DNA from: JBAYOE01 sp050950065
Lineage (GTDB): Bacteria; Spirochaetota; Spirochaetia; Sphaerochaetales; Sphaerochaetaceae
Length of the DNA: 64,000 bases
Assembly: GCA_050950065.1 (NCBI GenBank)
Contig: JBMNGX010000006.1
Location: forward strand, 124,001 to 188,000
Reading direction: 5' to 3'
Below, one piece after another: positions 49,684 through 59,450 of this stretch. Within the stretch, counting starts at the first letter, position 1. The number at the start of each line of letters is the position of its first letter. Below the pieces are notes generated by a model. The model was not told where the DNA came from and did no database searches. It was given only the letters and a program-made list of their open reading frames with translations. The position numbers and the translations under genes are program-made.

Positions 49684-52242
49684 ATGAGACGCGAATATGA
49701 TGTTTCTGGTATGACCTGTTCAGCTTGTGTCCTCCATGTTGAAAAAGGAGTTAACAAAGTTGAAGGAGTTAAGAACGTTCAAGTTAACTTGTTAACAAAT
49801 ACATTAACAGTTGAAGTTCCCGAAGGGGATTTTAGCTTTGATCAAAAAATATATGATGCAGTAGAGGCCTCAGGTTACTCTGCTGAAGTTAAAGATAAGG
49901 GTGCCCAAAAAAGTTCTGCTAATAAAAATGAGATAAAAGCTCACATTGAAAAAGAGCTTAGTGAGATGAGCAAAAGGGTAATTCTCTCATTTATTTTCTC
50001 AATACCTTTAGTCTATTTAGCAATGGGACACATGTTTAACTGGCCATTGCCTAATTTTTTCTTTGGGCATGAGAATGCAATGAACTTTGCTTTTACCCAA
50101 TTTTTACTCTCAATTCCAGTTTTTATAGTTAACAGCAAATACTTCTCCAGCGGCTTTAGAACTTTAATTAAAAGAGCGCCAACTATGGACTCTTTAATTG
50201 CCTTAGGCTCTTCAGCTGCTATGGTTTATGGTATCTACGCAATTTATAGAATTGGGATTGGGTTAGGAGTTCAATCAACAGCTATAGTAGAACGCTTTTC
50301 AATGGATCTCTATTTTGAATCGGCAGTAATGATTTTATCGTTGGTTCTTTTAGGTAAATATTTAGAACTGCGTGCTAAAGGTAAAACAAGTACAGCCCTT
50401 TCTAAATTAATTGACCTCTCTCCAAAAACTGCAACAGTAATTAGAGGAAATGAAGAACTTGTCATCGATGCTAGTGAAGTTGTAGTTGGGGACCATGTGG
50501 TTGTAAAACCGGGTCAACGCCTCCCTGTTGATGGGTCTGTAATCAGTGGCCAATCCTCTGTTGATGAGTCAGCCTTAACTGGTGAGAGTCTTCCTGTAGA
50601 AAAGTTAGTTGGTGATAAAGTGCTCAGTGCCTCAATTAACACAACAGGGCGCTTAGTCTATGTAGCAGAGAGGGTTGGAGAAGATACTACCTTGGCTCAA
50701 ATCATTAGATTAGTTGAAGAGGCTAGTGCCTCTAAAGCTCCAATTGCAAAACTTGCAGATCGAATCAGTGCAGTTTTTGTCCCAATAGTAATTGCAATCT
50801 CTTTAGTTACAGCAATTGTTTGGTTAATTAGTGGCCAACCAATTGAGTCAGCTTTAGCCTTTGCTATTGCAGTTTTAGTTATCAGTTGTCCTTGTGCCCT
50901 AGGTTTAGCAACCCCAACAGCAATTATGGTGGGAACTGGAAAAGGGGCAGAGCATGGGATTTTAATTAGAGATGCTGAAGCTTTAGAGAACAGTCAAAGT
51001 ATCACCACAGTCGTTTTAGATAAAACTGGAACTATTACTGAGGGTAAACCTCAAGTTACCAATATAATCACTGTCGATGGGGTAAGTGAAAAAGAGCTTC
51101 TATTTTTAGCGGGTTCCATTGAAAAAGCGAGTGAGCACCCCTTAGCTCAAGCTATCTTAGAGAAAGTGGAACAAGAAAATATAACATTAGAAGGTGTTAA
51201 AGAATTTAAAGCAATACCTGGGAAAGGACTTGAAGCTAAAGTTGATGGGAAATTAGTAACTGGTGGAAATGAAGCCTTTATGAAAGATATCAATGTCGAT
51301 ATTTCTGATTATAAAGAGCTCTTTTTAGAGTTAGCAAACGATGGGAAAACTCCCTTATACTTTGCTTCAGATAATAAGATGATTGGAATTATTGCAGTTG
51401 CTGATGTAGTTAAACCTTCAAGCATTGGAGCAATTGAGCGAATGCATAAGATGGGCTTAGAGGTTGTTATGCTCACTGGTGATAACCAACAAACTGCCGA
51501 TGCAATTGCTAAAAAAGTTAACATTGATCGAGTTTTTGCCTCAGTACTACCTGATGAGAAAGAGAAAGTAGTACGCACTTTACAAGAGGAGGGTAAAAAA
51601 GTTGCTATGGTTGGAGATGGAATTAACGATGCTCCAGCTTTAGTAAGAGCCGATGTTGGAATGGCAATTGGGCAAGGAACAGATATTGCTATTGAATCTG
51701 CCTCAATTATCTTGATGCGTAGCGACCTTAACGAAGTTCCAACTGCAATTGCTTTAAGTAAAGCTACACTGCGCAATATTAAACAAAACCTCTTTTGGGC
51801 CCTATTTTACAACGTTCTAGGCATCCCTCTTGCTGCTGGTGTTTTCTACCCATTCTTTGGGTGGAGATTAAGTCCAATGTTTGCTGCTGCTGCAATGAGT
51901 TTAAGTAGCATCTTTGTTGTAACTAACGCCTTAAGGCTGAAAAACTTTGGAAAAAATTTAAGTAGTCCAAAACAAAAAGTAAAAGAGATAGAAATAATTG
52001 AAAAAACAGAAGGAGATAATGATATGGAAAAAGTAATGAACATTGAAGGTATGAGTTGTAATCACTGTAAGATGGCAGTTGAAAAAGCTCTTAATCAATT
52101 GGATGGAGTGAGTGCTCTTGTTGATCTTGATACTAAAAGTGCCACAGTAAAGCTAACTAATGATATTAGCGATGATAAACTTAAAGAGGTAGTTACTGAA
52201 GCTGGTTATCAAGTAATCTCAATTGAGGCGAAAGGGGCCTAA
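49684..52242 (+). CDS. copA: copper-exporting P1B-type ATPase with N- and C-terminal metal-binding domains
   Basis: 852 residues. An N-terminal HMA domain has MTCSAC; about eight helices follow; VISCPCALGLATPTA holds the CPC copper site, DKTGTITEGKP the phosphorylated Asp, TGES the actuator and MVGDGINDAPAL the hinge. It exports Cu(I). After the last helices a linker (KQKVKEIEIIEKTEGDND) leads to a second HMA domain with MSCNHC, which is unusual at the C-terminus. That domain is equivalent to a complete CopZ and has its own ribosome site (see 52024). The ATG at 49684 follows TTAGGAG. Confidence 0.94.
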   Translation: MRREYDVSGMTCSACVLHVEKGVNKVEGVKNVQVNLLTNTLTVEVPEGDFSFDQKIYDAVEASGYSAEVKDKGAQKSSANKNEIKAHIEKELSEMSKRVILSFIFSIPLVYLAMGHMFNWPLPNFFFGHENAMNFAFTQFLLSIPVFIVNSKYFSSGFRTLIKRAPTMDSLIALGSSAAMVYGIYAIYRIGIGLGVQSTAIVERFSMDLYFESAVMILSLVLLGKYLELRAKGKTSTALSKLIDLSPKTATVIRGNEELVIDASEVVVGDHVVVKPGQRLPVDGSVISGQSSVDESALTGESLPVEKLVGDKVLSASINTTGRLVYVAERVGEDTTLAQIIRLVEEASASKAPIAKLADRISAVFVPIVIAISLVTAIVWLISGQPIESALAFAIAVLVISCPCALGLATPTAIMVGTGKGAEHGILIRDAEALENSQSITTVVLDKTGTITEGKPQVTNIITVDGVSEKELLFLAGSIEKASEHPLAQAILEKVEQENITLEGVKEFKAIPGKGLEAKVDGKLVTGGNEAFMKDINVDISDYKELFLELANDGKTPLYFASDNKMIGIIAVADVVKPSSIGAIERMHKMGLEVVMLTGDNQQTADAIAKKVNIDRVFASVLPDEKEKVVRTLQEEGKKVAMVGDGINDAPALVRADVGMAIGQGTDIAIESASIILMRSDLNEVPTAIALSKATLRNIKQNLFWALFYNVLGIPLAAGVFYPFFGWRLSPMFAAAAMSLSSIFVVTNALRLKNFGKNLSSPKQKVKEIEIIEKTEGDNDMEKVMNIEGMSCNHCKMAVEKALNQLDGVSALVDLDTKSATVKLTNDISDDKLKEVVTEAGYQVISIEAKGA
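52024..52242 (+). CDS. CopZ copper chaperone encoded within the 3' end of copA (internal start)
   Basis: Within copA, AAGGAG (52010-52015) stands eight bases before an in-frame ATG at 52024. From there 72 residues (MEKVMNIEGMSCNHCKMAVE onward) form a free-standing HMA domain of the size of CopZ. The linker before it is polar and low in complexity. Either copA and copZ fused recently by loss of a stop codon with the old copZ start retained, or the locus makes both a fused pump and a free chaperone. Both products may be made; the sequence does not decide. Confidence 0.55.
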   Translation: MEKVMNIEGMSCNHCKMAVEKALNQLDGVSALVDLDTKSATVKLTNDISDDKLKEVVTEAGYQVISIEAKGA

Positions 52243-52243
52243 A

Positions 52244-52510
52244 GTGAAAGCTGATCATAAAGAGGTTTCTCAAATTTTAAAAACTGCCCGGGGACAAATT
52301 GATGCTATTTTAAGAATGGTGGATGATGATCGTTACTGTGTAGATATCTCAAATCAGCTTCTAGCAACTCAATCTTTGTTGAAAAAAACAAACAAGTTAG
52401 TGTTAGAAGCTCACCTTAAAAACTGCGTTCACCAATCGTTTGAAACTGGAGCCGATGTTGATAAAAAAATTGATGAAGTTTTAAAAATTGTTGAGAAATT
52501 AGCAAATTAA
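52244..52510 (+). CDS. csoR: CsoR-family copper-sensing repressor
   Basis: 88 residues from the GTG at 52244, with AAAGGGG six bases upstream. All-helical DUF156/CsoR protein with the Cu(I) ligands Cys32, His57 and Cys61 (RYCVDI and AHLKNC), in the spacing of the family (C-x24-H-x3-C). It probably represses copA at the GC palindrome at 49655 and releases it when copper binds. It begins one base after the copA stop, so copA and csoR are co-expressed, giving autoregulation. It is convergent with the RecQ-like gene, with a 12-base overlap. Confidence 0.9.
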   Translation: MKADHKEVSQILKTARGQIDAILRMVDDDRYCVDISNQLLATQSLLKKTNKLVLEAHLKNCVHQSFETGADVDKKIDEVLKIVEKLAN

Positions 52511-53944
52511 CTTTTTAAAATAATTTACATAAAGCTTTTTATTAAATGAGAGGTAAATAACCTTTTTATATAAGAGGGCTCGAATTGAGCTCTCTATGTC
52601 CAATAAATTCCATCTATTAAGAGTTCCAAAGTAGGGATTGTAATAATCTTCTGAATTTTCTTTGATCCCTTTTAAACATCTAGCGCAACTACTAAGATTA
52701 TATTTAAAAGGATTGAAGTAAATTAGTTTGTATATCTCATTAAATCCGTCAGGTATTTTAATAGTAGTTTCATCACAAACATCACATCCGCTACATTGAT
52801 CTATTTTAAAGCCTAATAAATCTAAAAGGGCCTCCCTTTTACAATTACTGTTATTTTTAATCACCTCAACAAACTTTGGATCGCTATTTTTCCCACTATA
52901 AGGAGAAAGCAAAGTTATTGAGAGAGCAAGGTTGTGATCTCTTGCTCCTCTACCAGATTCTTGTAAGAAACTTTCAATATCAGTTGGCAGATCGTAATGA
53001 ACAACACATCTAATGTTTTGCTTATCAACTCCAAGTCCGTATGCTTTTGTGGCTACTAGTACCCCTTTAGTCTCATTAAAAAACCACTTTTCAACTCTCT
53101 GTTTCTCCTCTTTCTCCAATTTAGCGTGGTAGTAATCAATTTTTATATTCATTAGGCGTTGTTGTAATTTAGAAGCAACATAGGAGCATTTATCACGGCT
53201 GTTACAAAACACAACCATTGGTAACTTATTTTCATCACCAATTAGATTTACTAAATCGTGAAGCTTACAGAGGGTGGGAATAACTTGGTAGTAGATATTA
53301 GTTCGATCTGGATTAGCATAAACAGTGTGTGCCTTGCCTAAAGGAAATAGTAACTCATTTATCTTAGTAATTACTTTTGGACTAGCAGTTGCTGTAAAAG
53401 CAACTACTTGGTCAATGTTCAATTGGGATATAATTGATTTAAGAAGTAGGTAAGCTGGTCTAAAGCTCTCTCCCCACTGAGTGACGGTATGAGCTTCATC
53501 AACGACAAACATCGAAATGGGAATTTCTTTTAAAGTATTTATCACCTCTTCATTGTTCAAAGATTCAACATTTGTTATTAAGAATTTAGTTTTTTTACTC
53601 TTTAAGTTATTAAATAGGCTCTCTTTCTCTTTTTTAGAAAGGCCCCCCTTTAAAACTTCACAAGGCCAATTTAATTTTTCTAACCTTCTTTGTTGATCGT
53701 GCATTAAAGATAACAAAGGATAAACTGCCACAGTCAAATTTTCAAAAAGCATTGAAGGGAGCATAAAGCACAATGATTTACCACTTCCTGTAGGGAAGAT
53801 AATTAGTTGTTCTTTGTAATAGTTGGATTGTTTTAATAACCCTTTTTCTAAAATTGAGTGAATAACTAGTTTTTGGTAAGGGTATAAAGAGTTTATTTTA
53901 AAGCGATTGTGAAGAAGGTGCTCAATCTCTAATTCTAAGTCCAT
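52499..53944 (-). CDS. RecQ-like superfamily 2 DNA helicase
   Basis: 481 residues from the ATG at 53944. Motif I FPTGSGKS, motif II VVDEAHTVTQWGESFRP (DEAH plus the RecQ aromatic region), motif III FTATASP, and motif VI QESGRGARD, where canonical RecQ has GRAGRD. A zinc-binding domain follows with CSGCDVC and CSSCARC. The HRDC domain is absent. A TTG at 53980 would add 12 residues and has no better ribosome site; the start is uncertain. It unwinds DNA in repair and recombination. It lies at the end of the pyruvate dehydrogenase operon without a related role. Confidence 0.87.
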   Translation of the reverse strand: MDLELEIEHLLHNRFKINSLYPYQKLVIHSILEKGLLKQSNYYKEQLIIFPTGSGKSLCFMLPSMLFENLTVAVYPLLSLMHDQQRRLEKLNWPCEVLKGGLSKKEKESLFNNLKSKKTKFLITNVESLNNEEVINTLKEIPISMFVVDEAHTVTQWGESFRPAYLLLKSIISQLNIDQVVAFTATASPKVITKINELLFPLGKAHTVYANPDRTNIYYQVIPTLCKLHDLVNLIGDENKLPMVVFCNSRDKCSYVASKLQQRLMNIKIDYYHAKLEKEEKQRVEKWFFNETKGVLVATKAYGLGVDKQNIRCVVHYDLPTDIESFLQESGRGARDHNLALSITLLSPYSGKNSDPKFVEVIKNNSNCKREALLDLLGFKIDQCSGCDVCDETTIKIPDGFNEIYKLIYFNPFKYNLSSCARCLKGIKENSEDYYNPYFGTLNRWNLLDIESSIRALLYKKVIYLSFNKKLYVNYFKKLIC

Positions 53945-53983
53945 ACTTAATAAAAGAGAATAAGAGCACCTTTGCTTCAAATT

Positions 53984-55393
53984 TTAACGGTTTGTTAAAT
54001 CGGTCGCTATACCTTCAGAGAGTTCACTAGCTACAGCAAATGATTCAATTAAGGTGGGGTGGGGATGAACTGTTAAGGCAATGTCAAAGGCATCAGAGCC
54101 CATCTCTAAAGCCAACAGCGCCTCTCCAATTAACTCACCAGCATTCTTACCTGTAATACCAGCACCAATTAAGCGCCCAGTTTTGGCATCAAATAGGGCT
54201 TTGGTAACACCTTGGTCGGCCATTGCACTAAGCGCTCTTCCACTTGCTTGCCAAGGAAAAGATCCTTTTTTGTACTCAATGTCTTTCTCTTTAGCTTCGT
54301 TTTCAGTAATCCCTATCCAAGCAATCTCTGGTCTAGTATAAGCAACAGAGGGGATGGTAAGGGGGGTAAACTGACTAGGTAAGCCATTAGCAACTTCACT
54401 GGCAACTTTGCCTTGAGCTGTTGAACGGTGAGCTAACATTGGATTTCCTGTAACATCTCCAATAGCGTAAATGTTAGGAACGTTTGTCTTCATTTGTTGA
54501 TCAACTGTTATCCAATTGTGCTGATCTACTTTAATTGAGCTATTTTCAATGTTGATTTTATCGGTATTGGTAATTCTTCCAACAGCAACTAAAACTACAT
54601 CAACTTCTACACTTTCAGGTGCCTTTTTACCCTCTAGGTGAACTGTTAAGGCTTTCTTATCTGAAGAGTCTACTTTAGTCACCTTTGTGGAGGTATAAAT
54701 TCCTTTGTAGCTATTTTTAATCTGTTTTAAAAGGGGATGGCGTAAATCACGATCAATTGCTGGGATGATTGCATCAGCCATCTCAACGATTGTTATCTCT
54801 GTTCCAAAGGAGTGGTAGATGGCAGCCATCTCCATTCCAATGATTCCCCCTCCAATGATTAACATCCTTTTAGGAATCTCTTTTAACTCTAAAGCATCGG
54901 TTGAATCCCAAATTCTTGAATCTTGGTAATCAATTCCCCCAATTTTAACTGGACGAGAACCAACTCCTATAATCAAATCTTTAAAACTCAGTTCAACTTC
55001 TTTAGTTTCTTGTTTAACAATCAAAGTTTTGTCATCTTTGAAAAAGCCCTCTCCTTGGATAATTTCGACTTTGCGAGCTTTACACATCTGTGTTAAGCCC
55101 CCGGTTAATTGGGAGATAACTTTATTTTTATGCTCTCTGATTTTGTCAAAATCGATTTTAGGGGCACCAAATTCAATGCCTCCACTTCTTAACTCCTCTA
55201 CATCGGCTAAAACCTCACCGTAGTGTAAAAGTGTTTTTGAGGGGATACAGCCAACATTTAAACAAACTCCCCCTAAAACATCGTTTTTTTCAATTATAGT
55301 TACACTTCTACCTAAATCGGCAGCTCTAAAGGCGGCACTGTAACCTCCAGGACCGCCCCCTAAAACAACTAAATCTCGTTCTAACTTTTCCAT
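53984..55393 (-). CDS. lpd: dihydrolipoamide dehydrogenase (E3)
   Basis: 469 residues. FAD-binding VVLGGGPGGYSAAFRAADLG at the start, the redox disulfide in GGVCLNVGCIPSK, an NAD-binding LIIGGGIIGMEMA, YAIGDVTG, and the C-terminal catalytic VHPHPTLIES. It reoxidises the lipoyl groups of the E2 enzyme and reduces NAD. It is the third gene of the aceE-aceF-lpd operon, eight bases after aceF. Confidence 0.96.
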   Translation of the reverse strand: MEKLERDLVVLGGGPGGYSAAFRAADLGRSVTIIEKNDVLGGVCLNVGCIPSKTLLHYGEVLADVEELRSGGIEFGAPKIDFDKIREHKNKVISQLTGGLTQMCKARKVEIIQGEGFFKDDKTLIVKQETKEVELSFKDLIIGVGSRPVKIGGIDYQDSRIWDSTDALELKEIPKRMLIIGGGIIGMEMAAIYHSFGTEITIVEMADAIIPAIDRDLRHPLLKQIKNSYKGIYTSTKVTKVDSSDKKALTVHLEGKKAPESVEVDVVLVAVGRITNTDKINIENSSIKVDQHNWITVDQQMKTNVPNIYAIGDVTGNPMLAHRSTAQGKVASEVANGLPSQFTPLTIPSVAYTRPEIAWIGITENEAKEKDIEYKKGSFPWQASGRALSAMADQGVTKALFDAKTGRLIGAGITGKNAGELIGEALLALEMGSDAFDIALTVHPHPTLIESFAVASELSEGIATDLTNR

Positions 55394-55401
55394 ATCAACT
55401 C

Positions 55402-56664
55402 CTACAATAATACTCTTTTCATATCTGTTAAGAGTTTTGCTAAGTAGGTGGTGAAGCGGGCCCCTAAAGCACCATCAATAACACGGTGATCGTATGAGAG
55501 GCTAAATGGGAGAATGTCACGAGGAACAAAAGTTTCTCCATTGAAAGTTGGCTTTTTAGCCATCTTAGCAACACCTAAAATTGCAGCTTCGGGTGGGTTA
55601 ACGATTGGAGTAAAGTGAGTTCCTCCAATACCCCCTAACGAAGAGATACTAAATGAGGATCCACTTAAATCATCAGCTTTAAGCTTCCCTTCACGAGCTT
55701 TAGAACCTAAGTCGGCCATCTCTACTGCCAACTCTTTGACAGATTTTTTATCTGCATTCTTTATTACAGGAACAATCAACCCATCTGGGGTATCAACAGC
55801 GATTCCGATGTTGTAATACTTTTTCAATATTATTTGCGAGTTTTTTGAATCGAGGGATGAGTTCACAGCTGGAAACTCTTTAAGGGCATTAACAACTGCT
55901 TTCACAATAAATGGGAGGATGCTTACTCTAACTCCCTCTTTAGCTAACTCATCTTTAATTGATTTTCTAAAAGCTTCAAGTTCAGTTACATCAGCCTCAT
56001 CAAATTGGGTAACCAATGGGATGGTTTGCCAACTTCTTTGTAGATGGGGTCCTGAAATTTTTTGGATACGAGACAAAGTTTGGTTCTCAATTTCTCCATA
56101 CTTTGAAAAATCTTCAAGTTCAAATTCTTGAGCCATAGGAGTTCCAGCTCCACCAGCTAAAGCTTTTTTAACTAATTTCTGAACATCTGTTTTTAAAATT
56201 CTTCCATTGGGACCAGTAGCTATCACATTAGCTAAATCTACCCCCAACTCTCGAGCATACTTACGTAGTGATGGTGTAGCGTGGTATTGAGCTTGAGGTG
56301 TTGATGAGACTACGGCAACTTCTTGCGTAACAATAGGCTCTTCTACTTTAGTCTCTTTTACTTCCTCTTTTACCTCAACCTCTTTTTCAGTTGGTTTTGT
56401 TTCTTCTTTAATTTCTTGAGCAGCTTCAGCTACTTCAATGTCGGCTAAGATAGAGCCTTCTGAAACGGTATCACCACTAGCTACGTGAACTTTGGTAATT
56501 GTTCCCTCAAAGGGGGAGGGTATGTCAGTTACAGCTTTAGCACTCTCTAGTGCAATGATTGGATCTTCAACTGCAACGCTATCTCCCTCCTTTACATAAA
56601 CATCAATAATACTAACATCGCTAAAGTCGCCGATATTAGGAACGGTAATTTGTTTTGTTGCCAT
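55402..56664 (-). CDS. aceF: dihydrolipoamide acetyltransferase (E2) of pyruvate dehydrogenase
   Basis: 420 residues. One lipoyl domain (residues 1-78) with the lipoylated lysine in LESAKAVTDIP; an acidic, repetitive KEEVKETKVEEP linker; a peripheral-subunit-binding domain (ATPSLRKYARELGVDL, ATGPNGRILKTDV) around 131-170; then the catalytic domain with FSISSLGGIGGTHFTPIVN and the active-site SYDHRVIDG. It moves the acetyl group to CoA. It has a single lipoyl domain where E. coli has three. It lies 12 bases after aceE. Confidence 0.96.
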   Translation of the reverse strand: MATKQITVPNIGDFSDVSIIDVYVKEGDSVAVEDPIIALESAKAVTDIPSPFEGTITKVHVASGDTVSEGSILADIEVAEAAQEIKEETKPTEKEVEVKEEVKETKVEEPIVTQEVAVVSSTPQAQYHATPSLRKYARELGVDLANVIATGPNGRILKTDVQKLVKKALAGGAGTPMAQEFELEDFSKYGEIENQTLSRIQKISGPHLQRSWQTIPLVTQFDEADVTELEAFRKSIKDELAKEGVRVSILPFIVKAVVNALKEFPAVNSSLDSKNSQIILKKYYNIGIAVDTPDGLIVPVIKNADKKSVKELAVEMADLGSKAREGKLKADDLSGSSFSISSLGGIGGTHFTPIVNPPEAAILGVAKMAKKPTFNGETFVPRDILPFSLSYDHRVIDGALGARFTTYLAKLLTDMKRVLL

Positions 56665-56676
56665 TGTCAGCTCCTT

Positions 56677-59343
56677 TTAGTTGTGTAGTGGGTTTGGTTT
56701 GTTGCTATCGATATCAAATTTCTTCATCGCATCGGCAACAACCTTTCGATCAATCTTTCCATCGTCAGCTAACCCTTTTAGTGCAGCTAGTGCTACATGA
56801 TAACGTCCAACTTCAAAGAATTTTCTTAAAGCAGCACGTGTATCACTTCGACCATATCCATCAGTTCCTAATACTTGAACGTTTGTTGTTGGTAGTAGGC
56901 GCCTGATTTGTTCAGGATACGCTCTGATATAGTCGGTACTAATAACTATTGGTCCATCATGACCTTCCATTATAGTTGATAAGTAACTCTTTTTAGCCTT
57001 TTTAGTTGGGTTAAGAAGGTTATAACGATCTGTATCAACACCATCACGGTGTAATTCGTTAATACCCAATACTGACCAGATATCAGACTCTACGCCAAAT
57101 TCTTCTTTGAGGATGTCAGCAGCAGCTAAAACCTCTCTAAAGATAGTTCCACTACCCATTAACTGAACTTTTGGAGCTTTAGTGTCTTCGGCTTTCTTAA
57201 AGAGATAAGCCCCTTTTCTAATTCCCTCTTCAACCCCTTTTGGCATTTCAGGGTGGGTGTAGTTTTCGTTCATCAAGGTGATGTAGTAGAAAATATCTTC
57301 ATCATCGGTGAACATTCTCTTCATCCCATCTTGAATAATAACAGCTAACTCATAAGAGAAGGTTGGATCGTAAGCTTGACATGTTGGCAAGGTGGAAGCG
57401 ATCATCAAGTTGTGTCCATCTTCGTGTTGAAGACCTTCACCGTTGATGGTAGTTCTTCCAGCAGTTGCTGCCATTAAGAACCCTTTAGCTTTAATATCAC
57501 CTGCAGCCCAAGCAAAATCTCCAACTCTTTGAAGACCAAACATTGAGTAGAAGGAGTAGAAAGGAATCATTGGGAAATCATTATTTGAATAAGAGGTTCC
57601 TGCAGCAATCCATGATGAAATTGCCCCAGCTTCTGTAATTCCCTCTTCCAGTATTTGTCCTTTAACATCCTCCCTGTACCACATTAGAGCCTCAGAGTCT
57701 TGTGGCTCATAAAGTTGACCTACAGGAGAGTAAATTCCAATTTGTCTAAAGAGTCCCTCCATCCCAAAGGTTCTTGCCTCATCGGGAACTATTGGGACAA
57801 CTCTTTTTCCAATCTCTTTATCTTTAACAAGTTTTGTTAATAGGCGTACAAAAGCCATCGTAGTTGAAATTTCTCGATTTTGTGCTTGTAACAAATCGCT
57901 AAACTCACTAAGTGGGGGAGTCTTTAAAATCTTACTATGTTGTTGTCTAAAAGGAACAGGACCTCCCATAGCCTTTCTTCTTCTTTGTAAAAACTCATAC
58001 TCTTCTGAACCCTTTTTAGGAAGTAAGAAAGGATAATCATCAACATCTTTAGAATCGATAGGAACTTCGTAGTGATCTTTAAAGCCAATTAAAGAATCTC
58101 CAGTGAGAACTTTTTGGTTGTGAGTTCCCATCACAGCTTCACCCTCTTTACCCATCCCATACCCTTTAACGGTTTTAAAGATGATAACAGTGGGTTGCCC
58201 TTTGTGATGAGAGGCAGCGTGGAAGGCTTTGTAAATCTTTCTAGGGTCGTGTCCACCTCTAGTGAGCTGCCACAACTCTTTATCTGTTTTGCCCTCAATT
58301 AGACTTTGTAAGTAGGGATCATCACCAAAGATTTTTTCTCTCAAGTAAGCAGGTCCGCGAGCTTGAATCGTTTGGAACTCCCCATCAACCATAGATGAGA
58401 GTTTTTGTAAAAGGATTCCTTTGGTATCTTTTTCAAAAATGGAGTCCCACTCGCTTCCCCATATAATTTTAATAACGTTCCATCCAGCACCTCTAAAGCG
58501 CCCCTCCAACTCTTGAATAATCTTTCCATTACCCCTTACAGGGCCATCTAGACGTTGTAAGTTAGCGTTAACAACAAAGATTAAGTTATCAAGGTGCTCG
58601 CGTGATGCTAATGATAAAGCACCTAAAGCTTCTGGCTCATCAGATTCTCCATCACCCATGAAGACCCAAACTTTACGATCTCCAACCTCTTTAAACTCGT
58701 GATCCTCTAAATATTTCATAAAGCGAGCTTGGTAGATTGCCATCATTGGTCCAAGTCCCATCGATACTGTAGGGAATTGCCAGAAATCGGGCATTAAGTA
58801 GGGGTGGGGGTAAGATGAAAGACCTTTGCCTCCAACCTCTCTTCTAAAATTATTTAATTGATCTTCAGTTAAGCGACCCTCAACAAAAGCACGGGCATAC
58901 ATCCCTGGTGCAGAGTGACCTTGGAAGAAGACCATATCTGGTCCGTAAGGGGCATCAGGCCCTTTAAAGAACCAGTTAAAACCAACTTCATAAATAGCAG
59001 ATGCAGATGCAAATGAGGCTATGTGACCCCCAATAGTGGGATCTTCTTTGTTAGCTTTTGCAACCATTGCCATAGCGTTCCACCTAACTAAAGCAGAAAC
59101 ACTTTTTGCTACAGCCGAATCGTCTGGTGGCAAAATTGCCTCTTGATCCAAAATTGTTGTATTTACATAGGGACTAATAACACCAGGAGAGGTGTCTACC
59201 CCCTGATTGCGGGCAGAGTCTGTTAGTTCATTTAACAAATAATCTGCTTTTTGCGCCCCTTCGTGTTTAATCACACCCTCCAAAGATTCAATCCAATCTC
59301 TGGTTTCGGCGGGGTCGGGATCATGATAGATTTTACTACTCAT
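56677..59343 (-). CDS. aceE: pyruvate dehydrogenase E1, homodimeric type
   Basis: 888 residues, the size of the proteobacterial AceE (887), not the alpha/beta E1. Features: DPDPAETRDWIESLEGV at the start, HFASASAIYEVGFN-like IASFASASAIYEVGFNWFF, the TPP motif GDGESDEPEALGALSLA ending in NANLQRLDGPVRGN, and DEARTFGMEGLFRQIGIY in the second half. It decarboxylates pyruvate and reductively acetylates E2. GGAGG precedes the ATG. First gene of the operon; the 107-base gap upstream has no clear promoter. Its presence shows pyruvate oxidation to acetyl-CoA with NADH formation. Confidence 0.96.
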   Translation of the reverse strand: MSSKIYHDPDPAETRDWIESLEGVIKHEGAQKADYLLNELTDSARNQGVDTSPGVISPYVNTTILDQEAILPPDDSAVAKSVSALVRWNAMAMVAKANKEDPTIGGHIASFASASAIYEVGFNWFFKGPDAPYGPDMVFFQGHSAPGMYARAFVEGRLTEDQLNNFRREVGGKGLSSYPHPYLMPDFWQFPTVSMGLGPMMAIYQARFMKYLEDHEFKEVGDRKVWVFMGDGESDEPEALGALSLASREHLDNLIFVVNANLQRLDGPVRGNGKIIQELEGRFRGAGWNVIKIIWGSEWDSIFEKDTKGILLQKLSSMVDGEFQTIQARGPAYLREKIFGDDPYLQSLIEGKTDKELWQLTRGGHDPRKIYKAFHAASHHKGQPTVIIFKTVKGYGMGKEGEAVMGTHNQKVLTGDSLIGFKDHYEVPIDSKDVDDYPFLLPKKGSEEYEFLQRRRKAMGGPVPFRQQHSKILKTPPLSEFSDLLQAQNREISTTMAFVRLLTKLVKDKEIGKRVVPIVPDEARTFGMEGLFRQIGIYSPVGQLYEPQDSEALMWYREDVKGQILEEGITEAGAISSWIAAGTSYSNNDFPMIPFYSFYSMFGLQRVGDFAWAAGDIKAKGFLMAATAGRTTINGEGLQHEDGHNLMIASTLPTCQAYDPTFSYELAVIIQDGMKRMFTDDEDIFYYITLMNENYTHPEMPKGVEEGIRKGAYLFKKAEDTKAPKVQLMGSGTIFREVLAAADILKEEFGVESDIWSVLGINELHRDGVDTDRYNLLNPTKKAKKSYLSTIMEGHDGPIVISTDYIRAYPEQIRRLLPTTNVQVLGTDGYGRSDTRAALRKFFEVGRYHVALAALKGLADDGKIDRKVVADAMKKFDIDSNKPNPLHN

Positions 59344-59450
59344 TAATGACCTCCGTAATATGTGTAAAATCGAAAACTAGTTTGCTCTAATATTTTTAAC
59401 AAACTGATATATTAAAGGTCATCAAATTTAACTCTACAGTCAAGCTACGA

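Noticed and set aside
51309..51776. 155-codon minus-strand frame inside copA
   Set aside because: Antisense to conserved P-type ATPase motifs (phosphorylation and hinge regions); serine-rich shadow with no start signal.
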